The position numbers and the translations under genes were made by a program. From Schistosoma haematobium (Eukaryota > Platyhelminthes > Trematoda > Strigeidida > Schistosomatidae): a DNA stretch of 64,000 bases. The DNA is taken from the NCBI RefSeq assembly GCF_000699445.3, contig NC_067197.1, forward strand, positions 25,279,809-25,343,808. The letters are read 5' to 3'. Below, piece after piece: positions 12,058-24,837 of this stretch (within the stretch, counting starts at the first letter, position 1; every line of letters begins with the position of its first letter). The notes under the pieces are model-generated. The model searched no databases and was not told the DNA's origin. It saw only the letters and a list, made by a program, of their open reading frames with translations.

Positions 12058-13435
12058 CTACATATGTCGCTAATGTATGTAAGCATCTAGTTCGAAGTTA
12101 TTTATTTAATAAAAATCTGTTATAGTATATTCTATGAATTTATAAGTATATTCATTTTGGATCAGTGTACACTATAGAATTGTCAAATGAGTGGATGCCT
12201 GAAATACACATGCAGTATGTATGTATTAATTTTTCTGTTTGAGACACTAGAAATCAATTATGTAATTAAGAGCTAGTTTAGAAGATTCAATTTAAAGTAA
12301 AAGAATCATTGTTAAATGATATTATTTTTCTGTTGAATTGAAATAATCAATAATTTCTTAAGATTAAGTTTTTCTTTCAATATCTGTTACCTGTACTATG
12401 AGGTATTCAATTAATGTAAGAGATTTCATGAATGTGAATTGATACGGTACAGAATGAAATGTTAATATATCATAAGAGCTATCAATTATACATTTATTTA
12501 AAGTAACCAACTATAATGATTACTTGCAAACTATTCTATACAAATATATAATTGTCGTCAAAGTATGATAACGTTTAACAGCTATTTGGTATTATTAATT
12601 ATTACCTAACTAGATTGCCGACTATAGTAACAATCAATGGTCGAACTGTGACGCTGACAGTCTCTCCCCCAATATATCACGTTGAATAGTTCAAGTTTAA
12701 ACAGAACCATGATTTGATGAACCAAAGTATAGCATTCAGTAAACGTCTTCATATTGATTTTATTGTTTATATCTATCCATTACAAAAACTTAAAATACAC
12801 CATAACAGTTTGATATTTTTCTATCCCCAGTAAGATATATACATCGGTTGTCAAACGATGTTTATGAAGCTCTGAATAATACATGTTTTGCGTTCGACCG
12901 ACGAGATAGATTCCAAGTGTTATGAAGTCATAAATAATCTCGAAATGTTTTCTACTCAACCCAGTAACTGGATTTCTAGCTGACTTCAGTAAGGGGATTA
13001 AATTTAATTTTGTGAAGTATTTACTTATCAGAAACTAAAACAAATAAAACATAATAAATCTTTTCATTGTGCTGAGTTTAAATAGCTTAATTGGAGCTAC
13101 TTGAACTATAAGTCTTGATTGTATTATTATTACTCACAATCGGTTTTTTGGTGAAATATGATGGTTTATAAAGACGAACTGTTAATAAAAGTGATTTTCA
13201 TGTCGAGTAATATATATACTTAGAATACGACTGGAACAAAATTAGTAATTTTAGTAGTAACAGTTATAATGTATAATTGGTGAACTTACAATATAAAACT
13301 TTGAGCAGCTTTTCAATTTCAATCGAACAACTAATAGATCATTTAGCAGGCTTCGGATAACCAAATAGTTTATTGAAAATTTTATGAATTTTCAGGATTA
13401 CGATTAGCTGAGGAGTGTAAAACTGGCTTTCTATC
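12058..13435. other. No gene or element recognised
   Basis: AT-rich. A slightly more GC-rich patch at about 12605-12670 has a short plus-strand frame (IVTINGRTVTLTVSPPIYHV) without splice context, not enough to call. Confidence 0.4.
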
Positions 13436-13447
13436 TTATTCGAATTA

Positions 13448-13701
13448 TTGATTGAGATCATCAGGTTAGACATGAGCACCGTTGGGCGCCAGCTCAGTGA
13501 TTAAGTAAGTTAAACGTTTGAGCGCGAGACTGAAGACTCTGGGTTCGAATCCCGCGAGCGGGATTGTGGATGCGCACTGCTGAGGAGTCCCATACTAGGT
13601 TGAAACGGCCGTTCAGTGTTTTCAGGTTTTCAACGGTGGTCTAACATTCATCTATTCATGATCTCAGTCAAAAGTCAACAATCTCCACAACCCTGTACTG
13701 A
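13448..13701 (+). repeat. F2 retroposon, short inverted left end, 12-bp TSD
   Basis: Duplications TTATTCGAATTA (13436-13447) and TTATTCTAATTA (13702-13713) differ at one base. A short inverted terminus (TTGATTGAGATCAT) precedes a forward unit with a tRNA-like head (box B GGTTCGAATCC at 13542) and a hammerhead at 13574-13619. The ribozyme core is intact, but stem II is weakened (GUCC against GGUU) and the cleavage triplet is GUU. The tail ends AACAATCTCCACAACCC. It belongs to the subfamily whose tail reads TCAAAAACTTAACAATC, as at 53155 and 55423. Confidence 0.8.
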
Positions 13702-13713
13702 TTATTCTAATTA

Positions 13714-16700
13714 GTCAACTGAGTATATCTGTATTACAGTTATGTTCATAATGATATGAGAATTTGATATCTATCACTTCAAACACCTAGACTTTGTTCA
13801 CCAGACCAATCAGTTCAGACAGACAATAATCAGTTTAACGATTATGATATTGTTACCAAGGTTTTACGTTTTCTTGTTGCTGGAGTTCTAGTGAATCCAA
13901 GCTGCTCTGAAATATTACTTTTTATATTTTAATCATCATGGGCTGAAAAATGCTTACTGAACTATGAGTTAAATTGGTACATAGACAGGAATCATTTTAC
14001 TGACTTATTTTCTTACCCTAGTCACTATTGATTATTAGTGTGTTATTTCTGCTCACCGAATACCTGAACTATTTGATGATGAATAATGGGGAAACAAGTA
14101 ACAGTTACTATTTTTTGTGAAATATTTTATTACCAAATATCAAGTAAACAAAGAAGATTCTGATTATCTGACATCATTCACAGAACCATTAATCTCGTAG
14201 CGAAATTTCCACAACAAATTTTAATTATTCTTAAAGTTCATGCTTAATTTTATTAAATTCTCTTGACAATTCAGATGATTTCGATAAATACAATTGATGT
14301 TTTCTTTTAATTATATCAATAATTATGGATATGCCAAAATAAATATACTCAATGTCAATATCTTTAAGTGTCTGCTACATTTAATATGTTAGATGTTAAA
14401 AGTAACTGAAGTAATTTATAGTTTATATTCAACACAGATAAATCTCATTTATTTGAAAATTTGAAATAAAAAAAGCACTGAAAATCTGTCATCTCATAAC
14501 ATCGAACACCTTAGAAATAGATATCCAAGATCTCTTCAGGTGTCATACCCAATATCTCAAGGTTTCCCATAGAACAATCAACCACTAAAACTACTGACTA
14601 AGCGTAATACAAAATGAACTTTGGTCATTTTGAATAAACTTCAATTGATGTCCTAAATTAACATAGACAACCATTCCAAAGAACGGAACATTGGATAAAT
14701 TTTTGTTCCAGTTCACGACTTCATGAAAGCGCACACTATGAACTAAAGTTAGGATCCAATATAAACCACATAAATCCAATTATTTTAAAGGGTTAACCAT
14801 GTATGTGTAACAGGAATCATTTGTAAATACCTTTGTTTTATAGTATTTTTAGCGACATTGAGCATTTAATTAATTGATGAAGGCATATAAACTGAAAAAA
14901 AACATTGGACACCACTGAAACATAGCACAGGACTTTGTTTCTTGGGGTGATGAAAGATGTTAATTATGAGTGTCATCAAGGAGTTATCACTGATGGCTTG
15001 ATATTTAATCGAAACATATCTAAGAAAGCGTTATGTTTAGTTACGGCGATGGAAAATTACTAATCGATTGAAGATACTAATATACATTCAAATGATCATT
15101 AAGAGTTAAGAAATAAGTAGTTCAGCAAACTACGTTAGTCTCATTTATAGGCTTTAAATATTATTCTGGTTGTATGTTAGTACCTATATCCAGACTAATT
15201 TCAAATTCTTTAGCAGATATGATGAAAAATGAACAACCGTTTACCTAATAACTATTAGTGTGTTTTTCAAGTGAATAATTTGATGTTTCTTTCAGGTATA
15301 CATTCTGGTAACATCAGGATAACATAAAATATGTCACAGTGGAAACGAATATGTAGACTGAAGAAAAACTTTATCACGAACTCATAATAGGCTTCCAAAA
15401 ATATCTTTCACTTCAATAGTCGCTTTCATTTATTTATTTATTTTTTATTGGTTTTCTTCACGAGTTTAAACGAAGCACAGAGGATACTATCTGTAGAACA
15501 TAATGATACTGTTTTTCGTTGCTTTCTCTTCAGCTACATAAAAGGTATTTAGTTTAGTTACCACACATAATTGACAAGATTTGAAGATTTTTAATCATGA
15601 ATTGTCCATCAATGATGAATAAGTTGTTTGGAATGTAAAGTATTCAAGTTTTAACGATGTACTTTGCTAACTCAATTCCTATTTCAAACAGTAAGCAGTT
15701 ATTATAAGTTTCAAATTATGTTAATAATTTGAAATAATAAGGTACTTAACTTACATGTACCTGAATAGATAGCAATAGAATACAACGAACTCATTGTGTT
15801 GTGTTATTAATATTTTGTTTAAACATTAATAATTGTATTTTATGGTGTTCGTTTGCATGATTTTGTGATTTACATATATTTAAGAGCTGTTAACATCAAT
15901 TGTTATCGTAGTTAACAATATAGGCAGATTTTAATAAGGTATTCTTTTTTAAACCAGAAAACATCGGACATCTGTTTTGTCGCATTGTGACTCTTCATTA
16001 GCAGGGTTCCCAAACTGCGACACAGAACAAACACAGGACCTTCCGTCTAGTGGCAAGCGCCTAACCTCATGTCAACTAAATCCTTGCTTCTTGATTTTTA
16101 ATGACTACTTAAATAAGCTCTGAAAACGATGAAAAATCAAGAATCTCCTCAAAGGTCATATACTAACTAAAGTTTTTATTGAAATTAATACAACATCAAG
16201 TTTTGTGAAAAACGATAAATTTCACTACATTTGAATTGCAATATCGAAGGAAAAAATACATTTAATTAATATATTAACTGGGATCATTGAATAACGGATG
16301 TGAAATACATATACAGAGAATTCGATATACAGCAAAACAATTGTAACAAACATTGAACACTGATTTTAGTTGTTGGTGTAACATTTATAATTAAAACGAG
16401 ACAACATACAGCTGTCCTGTTCAAAACAAATACGATAGCTATACTAGCTAAATAGTTAAAATAACCGATTTATTAATTTCTTGTGAACGTCTTAATATAT
16501 TTTTTAATATATAAATATATAGCAAAAGTTTATAAAAGTCTTGAAATTTGATGAATCAAACATTTATGAGTGTTCATAGACAATCTCAAGATAAAAATTT
16601 TGGAGTACCAAGGTGTTCTGAAGATGGTTTCTATATTGTACCAAAATATAACATTGAATAAAGCCATTAATAATAATATACGACGGTTACGCTGTTAAAA

Positions 16701-17050
16701 CTGTGGATGATTCGATATCGACCTACAAGCCTAAGAATAATGTTTTCGTCTTATTCCCTAAAGGATATTGACAAATTTCAGTACATCCTAACAACAGTAA
16801 CCACAGATAATTTTTGGGCTCAATCATCATGAAATGTATACTTCGTATTGTTTCGTAATAAATTAAACCGAAGTATAGTTACCAACATAACGGCTACTTT
16901 CTATTTTAATGTCAGGAATCAACAGTGGTGATATTGCTGTGAATGTCAGAGACAGCTCCAGTCATCTAGGTTGTGAGTGAAGCAGTTACATTAAATGACA
17001 ATCACTGATTGTCACAAATTGAATGAATTTAAAAAAAAGTACTAAATTTA
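13714..17050. other. No gene or element recognised
   Basis: About 3.3 kb of AT-rich sequence. Minus-strand frame 14779-14591 (62 codons) lacks splice sites or recognisable motifs. A possible old tRNA-like head (TCTAGTGGCAAGCGCCTAA near 16050) is too short to assign. Confidence 0.4.
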
Positions 17051-17054
17051 GATT

Positions 17055-17200
17055 ATAGGGCTCGGTGGTATCTTATCCACAAGTAGATAGGAAGATCTTG
17101 GTTCAGTCGTACATGTGATGATACTTGAGGAAGGTTAAACAGTCTGAAACTATTATAAAACAGCTATCTACTGAGTTCTGATTTTTCTATGGTTCTTCAA
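17055..17200 (+). repeat. Possible very old tRNA-derived retroposon
   Basis: GGGCTCGGTGGTATCTTATCC resembles an F2 box A region and GATCTTGGTTCAGTCGT its box B, followed by ATACTTGAGGAAG where the ribozyme should be. The resemblance is in order and spacing only; the ribozyme is gone. Confidence 0.3.
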
Positions 17201-17324
17201 TCATTATGTGAACATTTTGTTTCTTTAGATATATCGTAGTGAACGAGAACACAAGCGTGAACAGTCGAATAAGAATACAAAGATTCAGAACATCTTATTA
17301 AAATCCAAGAACCATACTGTGAAT

Positions 17325-17460
17325 ACTTCACTTGCAAAATATCAAACAATCGTCTCAGATTTCGTTGTTCTTTCTGCTTCCAAGCATTTCACTTTCGATT
17401 GGTGATACTTACTACTTATATCTGTCAACATCAATAGCACACACCACAATATGTCTTCAA
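17325..17460 (+). repeat. Repeat shared with 38945-39165 (inverted), unclassified
   Basis: TTGCAAAATATCAAACAATCG, then TCTCAGATTTCGTTGTT, then ACTACTTATAT and ACACACCAC occur in the same order on the minus strand of 38945-39165. A short frame in each copy starts MQNI. It could be part of an LTR or another untranslated end; family unknown. Confidence 0.45.
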
Positions 17461-18108
17461 ATCAACAATGGAAGATTTATGGAGTCCAAAAACACTAGAA
17501 TAATACCTTCGATAAAGAAATACTCTATAATGTTTATTAAATAGCATTGTTTAAATATACACATATATTTTCCCTGTAAAGTGGGGATTGGAGGTAGTCT
17601 ATAGGAAGGCCTAGACGTAAGTTTCTTCCATTTTAGCATTCACTAACAACCTGTATCTGTTTTCTCGAGGCGATTAATGCTCTTTGGCTGATTTGATCTA
17701 GTGTCATAGTCAGAGATGTTACCACAGAGCGACTGACCTCCATTAGGAATGTGATGTATTTATAATCTATAGATCTGTGATTAATGAGTAGTGTCATGCA
17801 TGTCAAGTTTTTCTTAATACTGACCAGATTTCTCAAGTCAAGTTGGGTAGAGAAAGTACTTGACATACATAATTTTAGTCACGGCTCAGCAACCAACTAG
17901 TTGTACATGTGTATGTACTTTTAAAATAAACATAATTAAACACTATAAAGCATTTATTAATGATTAATCACATAAGAAATCTACGTGCTTTTGCTACCAG
18001 TATGGTGTATGTTTAATTTGACATGAATACATTCAAATGCAAACAGTTATTTAGTTTCGAATGAGAGAATAGTGGTTTTTATTACATATCAACTATAGAC
18101 CAGTTTAC

Positions 18109-18272
18109 ATTTCTTAATAATTCAGTAATGATTTGTTCATATTCTTCCTCAAATAATTGACGATTTTGACGAAATACAATATTGTTATTACCATTGTGAT
18201 TGTACGTATTATTATTATCGTTATTATCATTATTATTGTAAACATTTTCAACTGTAAACGTATTGTAGGAAG
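18109..18272 (-). CDS. Tentative coding exon, Asn-rich then helical
   Basis: The acceptor AG at 18274-18273 is followed by CT|TCC TAC. The frame gives SYNTFTVENVYNN, an Asn/Asp repeat made of AAT/AAC/GAT codons, then IVFRQNRQLFEEEYEQIITE and LLRN, and reaches a possible donor AAT|GTAAAC (GT at 18108-18107) in phase 0. Without that donor, translation adds eight residues and stops at 18084-18082, with AATAAA overlapping the stop, so it could be a terminal exon instead. Entry needs one base from an upstream exon, which matches 25712-25646. The glutamate-rich FEEEYEQIITELL segment looks genuinely coding; the rest is low complexity. No family recognised. Confidence 0.42.
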
Positions 18273-18477
18273 CTTAGTTAGTTTTCCCCTAATAAACTGA
18301 ATTTACTGGAATAATGAAGTGATAAGTACAACAGTGATGACCAACAAGTTTTGAATATAGCTTGAACTTACAGGTAAATCAGTCTCCATTTAAAACTTCA
18401 CATGTGTGTACATCTACTGAAGTTACTACAACTTATGTCAACAGAGAAAGAGAGAAAATTAATAATGTGGAAACCAA

Positions 18478-18672
18478 ATGATACCGGCTAAGTGGTCTTG
18501 TGGTCAAGCGCTCGGGCGCGAAACTGTCAGGTCTTGGGTTCGAACCCCGCAAGGCGGGGCCGTGGGTGCGCACTGCTGAGGAGTCCCACAATAGAACGAA
18601 ACGGCCATTCAGTGCTTCCAGGTTTTTTATGATGATCTAGCTTTAATCGACTCATGATCTCAACTATTGAAA
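18478..18672 (+). repeat. F2 hammerhead retroposon, forward unit
   Basis: It has a tRNA-like head (box A CGGCTAAGTGGTC, box B GGTTCGAACCC), a hammerhead at 18570-18615 with intact CUGAGGA and GAAA but a stem II mismatch (GUCC/GAAC) and cleavage triplet AUU, and the F2 tail ending ATCTCAACTATTGAAATTAC. No inverted left end was found at this locus. Confidence 0.75.
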
Positions 18673-18679
18673 TTACTAC

Positions 18680-19514
18680 TTCCCTTCCGATACTAAAATA
18701 AAATCATTTCTAAAGGAAATTTTGAGTTATCTCAAAGACGTTAAGGATACTAGTTAACTAAGCATTTACAAGAAGTTTGAGAATAAATGCACTTATGCTA
18801 CGGGGATCATTTAACCACAATGTGACTTAACTTCCAAAATAATCTAGTCTAAATAGATGTATATATAAGGATAAATCTTACAGTGAATTCCAGCACAATG
18901 TTTACAACGTATCCGACTGTAAATGGATAAATAATAAATCTATTATATGTAGAAGAGAATGATACCGGTAATGTTTACTAAACTATTTTTTACCTACTCA
19001 TGAATACCATAGATTAGGAAGGAAGAGGCCAATAACATGTAGATAAATATGATTTTCTTTCAACATTAATTATATATCACTTTAATAAGTATTACCATAC
19101 AACTGGTTAACATGAGATAAGATAACATTACAATATTCGAAATCTTGTAACTTTCAGATTATTAAAATATAAACAATTAAAAAAACACTTTTATAAATGA
19201 ATGTTGAAATGATCACTTTAAACAATGTGCTTAAGTGGAATTTAAAAACACCCATTATACTTAATTTAGCAACTACATGCTCTAGAATTTTTTTTCACTT
19301 AATAGATATATCATTAGTTTATTACTTTTTCTTATTATCCTACTGAATAAAGGGTATATGACTTCCAACTAAAAAAACAATAATGAAAGTTGGTTTAAAT
19401 TAAAAATAAAAATGTAATATTGATTTAAATTACATTCTAATTAAATGATTAGTTAATGAACCTATAATAATATTTTATTGAGTTTTGTATGTTCACTCTT
19501 GAATATTGTACTGT
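18680..19514. other. No gene or element recognised
   Basis: AT-rich sequence without recognisable repeats or splice-bounded frames. Confidence 0.4.
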
Positions 19515-20205
19515 TTTTTATTGAGATCATGAATCGATTGATATTAGATCACCATTGAAATACCTGGAAGCACTGGATGGCCATCTTGTCCTAGTATGGG
19601 ACTGCAATGCAACCAGGTTTCCAATGTTGATCGATTCATGATCGTGTAGTGTCAGTTATTATGTTAAGCCCATATACCTTATTCTAGCTTTCGGACAGAC
19701 CATTCTATTCATTCTACTTAAGTCATATTTTGACCTTGTTAATTATTCGCTTATCAGTCTTGACTGTTTTCATATGAGCGTATATGTGTGTACACTTCAT
19801 ATCCCATGTCTCATCACATGTCTGTAGTTTATTTTGTCAGCCTATAAATATTGAATAACGTCTGGCTAGAAATGAGTTGGCTTACCAGCCACCTCCACTG
19901 CGCGTTGTTTTGCTTTGCTCTATTTCATTCGCTCCATATGTAAAATATTTGTATTCACAAGTCCATTCTCGTTATTCGACTTATGTAATTCCATTATTGA
20001 CTAACGCTATTAAAGTCGATGATTATATACGAGGATAGGTGACATATATATTTCAACAACAATCATCATTACGATCTACATGGAGTCAGATCCACGGGCC
20101 ACTAAATTGGTAAGCCCTCTCGACGAAATCATCCGATCTAAATGATGACAAAATTACGGGCCCCAATAAAATCTCACTTAAAAACTTAACAGTCTCTACA
20201 ATTCC
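19515..20205. repeat. F2 inverted pair interrupted by a 525-bp insertion
   Basis: 19515-19610 is the inverted F2 tail and 3' half of the ribozyme. 19611-19640 turns into a forward tail (CCAGGTTTCCAATG...TTCATGATC). The forward tail resumes only at about 20166 (CTTAAAAACTTAACAGTCTC), where it should have followed directly. So the retroposon was already an inverted structure when something inserted into it. Confidence 0.65.
19641..20165. mobile_element. Unidentified insertion, LTR-like features
   Basis: The insertion starts TGTAGTGTCAG shortly after the break. It contains CCTATAAATATTG (TATA-like, about 19850) followed by a richer region GAGTTGGCTTACCAGCCACC, and ends with TCTCGACGAAATCATCC and ACGGGCCCC. 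This order would suit a 5' LTR of about 400 bp plus leader, but I see no second LTR, polyprotein or clean duplication. It could be another element class. Confidence 0.35.
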
Positions 20206-20209
20206 ATAC

Positions 20210-20917
20210 TGATAATAATGTATCTTTAACATGTTTATTTAAAATGATGTGTTGTGTACCCACAGTGACATTGTATTAGTAATAAATATTTTTTTTCAGA
20301 TTAACATCATTGAACATGGAAACTGAATGTCTATATTTATAAGATTCATAACATGAGTATAAGAAATTCATAATAAATTCTTTAATCTATAGTTAAAAAC
20401 ATTTAAGGGAATGTTAGATAAAACGAACAAAAAATAAGGGGGGGGGAGGGAGGGAGGTAAATAAATATAGTTCTTGAAATGATTGTAAAGTAACTGATGT
20501 TATCATGTTTGAATGTTTTGTTTTCCTTTTATAAATTCTAATTCATAGTTTAACTCATAAAAATATCGAATAGTAATAAACACTTAAAAGTAAATGTAGC
20601 AAAATATAAAACTCTATCTTGACTAATTACTAATTACTTTATGATAAGTACGTTAAAATGTAAAATTTCATGCCTAAAATTGAAGAATTTTATTACTTCA
20701 AGTGAATTCATAATTATATTCATTAATGTTTTCCTTTCAAAATGAATCTATATACATATATAATGATAAATGTCTACAGTTTGCTTAGGTTTGTAATTAT
20801 ATCTGTTGTGAAATATCCTATATCTTGATAATTGTAACTGATATTTACCTATTTATTTTGACAAATAAAACAATATACAGTTAGTGTGAAAACATTTAAA
20901 GATATAACCTAGATCTA
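20210..20917. other. AT-rich spacer with one G-run
   Basis: No gene. 20438-20457 is nine G followed by AGGGAGGGAGG, four G-tracts that could form a quadruplex on this strand. Confidence 0.5.
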
Positions 20918-21043
20918 TAAACAAGGTTGGTTCATGGCTAGCAGTGGAATCCAAGACGCGCGTTTCGTTTTATTTGGGACTCTTCTGTTGGATGTACCTG
21001 CATCTCAGAGTTGATGTTAACTCCGGGAGTCGAACCTAGTACC
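20918..21043 (-). repeat. Sm-alpha-like inverted head fragment
   Basis: This is the reverse complement of the post-cleavage arm and ribozyme (GGCTAGCAGTGGAATCC, GACGCGCGTTTCG), then the leader TGATGTTAACTCCGGGAGTC and an inverted box B. It is cut off exactly where the LTR at 21044 begins, so the LTR probably inserted into or recombined at this copy. The core CUGA is changed to CAGA. Confidence 0.65.
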
Positions 21044-21398
21044 TGTTGTGGATGCGGAGGAATAGACCAATAATTATCATGTTAAGTCCAATGGTTTCCT
21101 TGGACTTTAAATGGACATTTCCTATTGGTCGATATCTGTTCATTTGTTGGATATTGTACAAAATGTTGTTTTCTATTTTATGGTACGATGTGGTATGCTT
21201 GATTGGTATATAAACAAAGTATGTTTGAAATATAATGATTCATATCTCAGAGGTTGTGACTTGTGTTCTGGACTCAACAGGCTGGGCTAGACAGGGAAGT
21301 GAGACCAATCGAGACTCTAGGCCGTCCATACATGTTTACGTGTCACTGCAATCGATCGATAAGTACGCTGCTCTAATTTTCCAGTCAAGGACACAACA
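21044..21398 (+). mobile_element. Gypsy-like LTR, copy 1
   Basis: It starts TGTTGTGGATGC and ends GGACACAACA (inverted TGTTGTG/CACAACA tips) and is 355 bp. A TATA box GTATATAAAC lies at about 21207. It is the same family as 26316-26675, with shared blocks TTATCATGTTAAGTC, CTGGGCTAGACAGGGAAGTG and CGTGTCACTG. The left flank (GTACC) and right flank (ATTAG) do not match, so this is not a simple solo LTR; it may be one end of a deleted element or a recombinant. Schistosome gypsy elements (Boudicca, Saci) are candidates; I cannot decide which. Confidence 0.7.
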
Positions 21399-21403
21399 AT
21401 TAG

Positions 21404-22731
21404 CACAGGGTAAAAATCGACCGCAAGTTTAAAGCCATAACAGTACCGTTTACTTAATGACTACTGATTCGTTTCTATAGTCTGATAAGCTTGAAAAAGT
21501 CATGCGAAAAATATCAATCAGGTAATTTTATGTGAAAATATTATTTTCCATTGGCATATAAGAAAAGTGATAATAGAAATAATATTTTGTGGACATATTT
21601 AGCATTATGATTACTGCCCACTGGATGTATGAAAAAAGCATGTAGTTAATCAACTTTGTGGGATTATTTTGTAATCATTGACTGTAAACAATATCCTAAC
21701 ATTACAATCGCAAGGGATACTACAAATATTGATCATAATCAAACTAAATCATTTTTATTATTAAAATCACATTCAAATGTAATTTTACAGACCTTATCAG
21801 TCCGCTAAATTTGAGGTGGAGATAAGATATCGATTAAATAAGAAAGGTTGTCTCAATGTCCCAATGGGTGTATTCCGTTTACTTAGATATCGATTCACAA
21901 AATCGTAGACTATTTCTCTTAGCTATTGTGGTAAATGAAAAATACCTAGTTGGGATCCATGTGAATATCTTCATCTGTAGTTTCAAGTGTTAAGTGGTAT
22001 GGATCTAAATCAGTCATTATGAAGCAGAGTCAATTTATCTTTATCTTTCTATTGATCATGAGTTCCAATATTCTAACATATGTATTTTTTCATTCTGTTT
22101 TTCCTAACCATTTTCTCAAAGTTTAGTTATTTTACAATATGAATCTTACTAAAATTATTCTTATTCTTTTGATATTTCCTAAGCTATTTTTAACTTGTTT
22201 AGCTGACCCCCTATGACAACTTTAACTACTGGAAATCTATGCCAGGAATTATATTAACTATGATCAAATCACTTGTAACAACTCAGATTTTTCTTAGTTA
22301 AAGCAATCATTCAGATATTTTGGTTGACATTCTGCTCAGGTTACCGAATAGTTTTAGTAACAAGATACATTCTACACTCAGTTTTGTAAACAATAAAAAT
22401 TACAAATCCAAATGTTTCAAACGATTATTTAAAGTGTACTTTTCTCCGCTTTTATGTAGTTGGCATCATACGTCTAATGCGACCATATTTCGAATTATGT
22501 AAAAAACGCGATGCAATGTATATAGACATTTTGCCTTTAGCAAATTACATCAATATCTCAAATCTTATGACCAAATCTAAATCTAGAATAAAAAATTTTT
22601 TCACTCTGTAATCTATATTGTCATCTATAACAATATTGTTGACGATTTGAAATATACGATAGACCTTAAAGCATGGATTATGTCACAAATCTGTTAGAAA
22701 TAAACAATTCATTCATTTGAATTTAATAGTT
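21404..22731. other. No gene or element recognised
   Basis: AT-rich. A 60-codon plus-strand frame (22320-22502) has no supporting splice sites or motif. Confidence 0.4.
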
Positions 22732-22792
22732 AAGATCATGAGTCAGTTGAAGCTAGACCACCGTAGAAAGCCTGGACGCATTAGATGGCAGT
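22732..22792 (-). repeat. F2 tail fragment
   Basis: Inverted F2 tail (AGATCATGAGTCAGTTGAAG, CTAGACCACCG, CCTGGACGCATTAGATGG), broken inside the 3' half of the ribozyme, where the unclassified repeat begins. Confidence 0.6.
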
Positions 22793-23030
22793 TAGTTTTA
22801 CCAGGAGATCTGTAGGTGTGACGTGTGCTACATATGGGGAGAGGTATACGTAGTATGTATATAGGATCAAAAGTAGGATTCTTGCTGACCTAAGAAGAAA
22901 ATGAGAAGAGAAGGAAGAACACATGTGGTTGGGGTAGCGACAGGAATATAAAAAAGATGAAGTTTGTGAAAGACAATTCAAGGAAGTGGTGCAAATGGTG
23001 TATTTAATGTATTGTTTGACATTTTACAAA
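22793..23030 (+). repeat. Unclassified interspersed repeat, copy 2
   Basis: Partner of 5340-5560 (see there). The two align best over the last 70 nt or so. The upstream part is purine-rich (AAGAAGAAAATGAGAAGAGA). It directly abuts the F2 fragment. Confidence 0.4.
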
Positions 23031-23034
23031 TACA

Positions 23035-24837
23035 GCATATGATTAGTTTACCGAACCTAATTCTTTGATTAGTATAAAGATATTTCAGTTAGCTAATGGA
23101 TAGAATTGATTCCCACTCAAATTATGTAAACATTTAAATTCTCATTATATAATAATCTAACAATTGCAGTTGTTATGACTTTGCGGCATTTCACACAACT
23201 CGTTGACTAATGTACGTTATTTACAAAGCTTGCTTTGACAAATAACATGATTGACTTTGTTTTTAATCAATATGTGAATAGTATTGGATGAAAAATACGA
23301 TGGATTATAGTATTAATTTTAATGTAAAAAGCATGTGGTATAAATAAAAGATACGATGAACAAACAATATAGATTTAGTGTGTATTCACAGTAATGCTTA
23401 GGTAATTACTCAACCTTCTTAAAGTGTACAGGATAATTCATTATTTCAATAACTAATAAGCATATAAATGTTCGCTTAAAGCATGCTGAAAGACTTTTCG
23501 GTCTATCAATTTCGACAGTAATATATATGTTGCACATTTGTGATATTATTGAACATCCTGACTAGTAATAACTATGAAATATGATCATAATCACATTAAA
23601 GAATTATCTAGTTATGGCATATTCAATTGGTAAAATGCATTAACCGTTGAAAACAAATCATTAACATGTCGTTACAGATTAAAAGATGAAATGGTATCTG
23701 TCAAAATTAACTTCTCATCTAATCTTATATATGCCATTTATTAGCCAGTATAGCTACATTTATTACATAATATTATACTAAGTTTGTTTACAATGTTAGA
23801 ATAAAATAACTGAAATTCCTAATGAAGAAAATAGGATATTTTGTTCCAAGATATATAGTTATCGATTTCAAATAACATTCCATTGTATTACAACAAACGT
23901 TATTAGTAATAAACAGAGAAAAAAGTAACAAACTGTTGCAATCATCAATTCGGGTTTATAAGCTATTTCCACTTTTACTTCACAGTTCAAATACATGTAA
24001 TTATAAGGGCTTGTTGATAAAAAATAAAGTTTCAGAGAGTATCTGGATAGATTTTTTTGTGTTTCATATAAAAAGGGTTCAGTGTTTTTGAAAAATGTTA
24101 GTGGGCTATTTAAACCTGGATTCCATTTTGTTTACACTTTGAAATTTTCGGTTCTAGTTAAATAAACAATTTGCAACACCAACAACAACAATTAACAAGT
24201 ATGCGATGTGAATGCTAGTGTCTATTGATGTGATTATGATTCAGCTACGTATGTATGTATGTAGGTAGGTATGTGTGAAGTATGCATTCGACTGTAGTTC
24301 TTTTTGTGTGTGCACACCGCATTTTGTATTTAGAACTGACTCATTTAAACTACTGAATATATATACATATATTCAAGGAAATGTAAGTTTTGGCAAGAAC
24401 AATTCAAACCGTGATGTGTATAATCCATACTGATTTGCATATTTAAAGGTTTTTTTAGTATTGCACTAGGCTAGACAATTTGGAAACATAAAAATCTCAA
24501 GTGAAATGAAATTATAATTTGATACTTTTATGTGATAGTTGTACTGTACTCTGAAATATACACATGATGAAAATTGGTCCGATCATGGTTTATATAAAAT
24601 AGGACAGTGGTCAAGCTGTGATTAAAATCTGGAATTTCATACAATAAATCTAGTAGTCTGTTGAGATAAGTCAAATGTTTCAGTGAATTAAATATTCACT
24701 TCATAATAAACTAAGTGATATGCAACACACTTCATAGGATAACCTAACTATTCCAAGTACTTAACCATAATTATAAATTTATTTATGATATTAATTGATA
24801 CTTTAAAAGCAAGAAAATGATTCTACATGCGAAATCG
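23035..24837. other. No gene; one short tetranucleotide repeat
   Basis: Only a (GTAT)n/(GTAG)n run at about 24247-24275 stands out. Confidence 0.5.

Noticed and set aside
12890..12965. Possible hammerhead (CCGACGAGATAG...ATCTCGAAATG)
   Set aside because: Only a five-base stem II across a long loop and no cleavage triplet or stem I; no repeat partner. Likely chance.
22320..22502. 60-codon plus frame, and other isolated 60-90 codon frames (14591, 44273, 44960, 47681, 51735, 52863)
   Set aside because: No splice sites in the right phase, no motifs, composition as expected for random AT-rich DNA.
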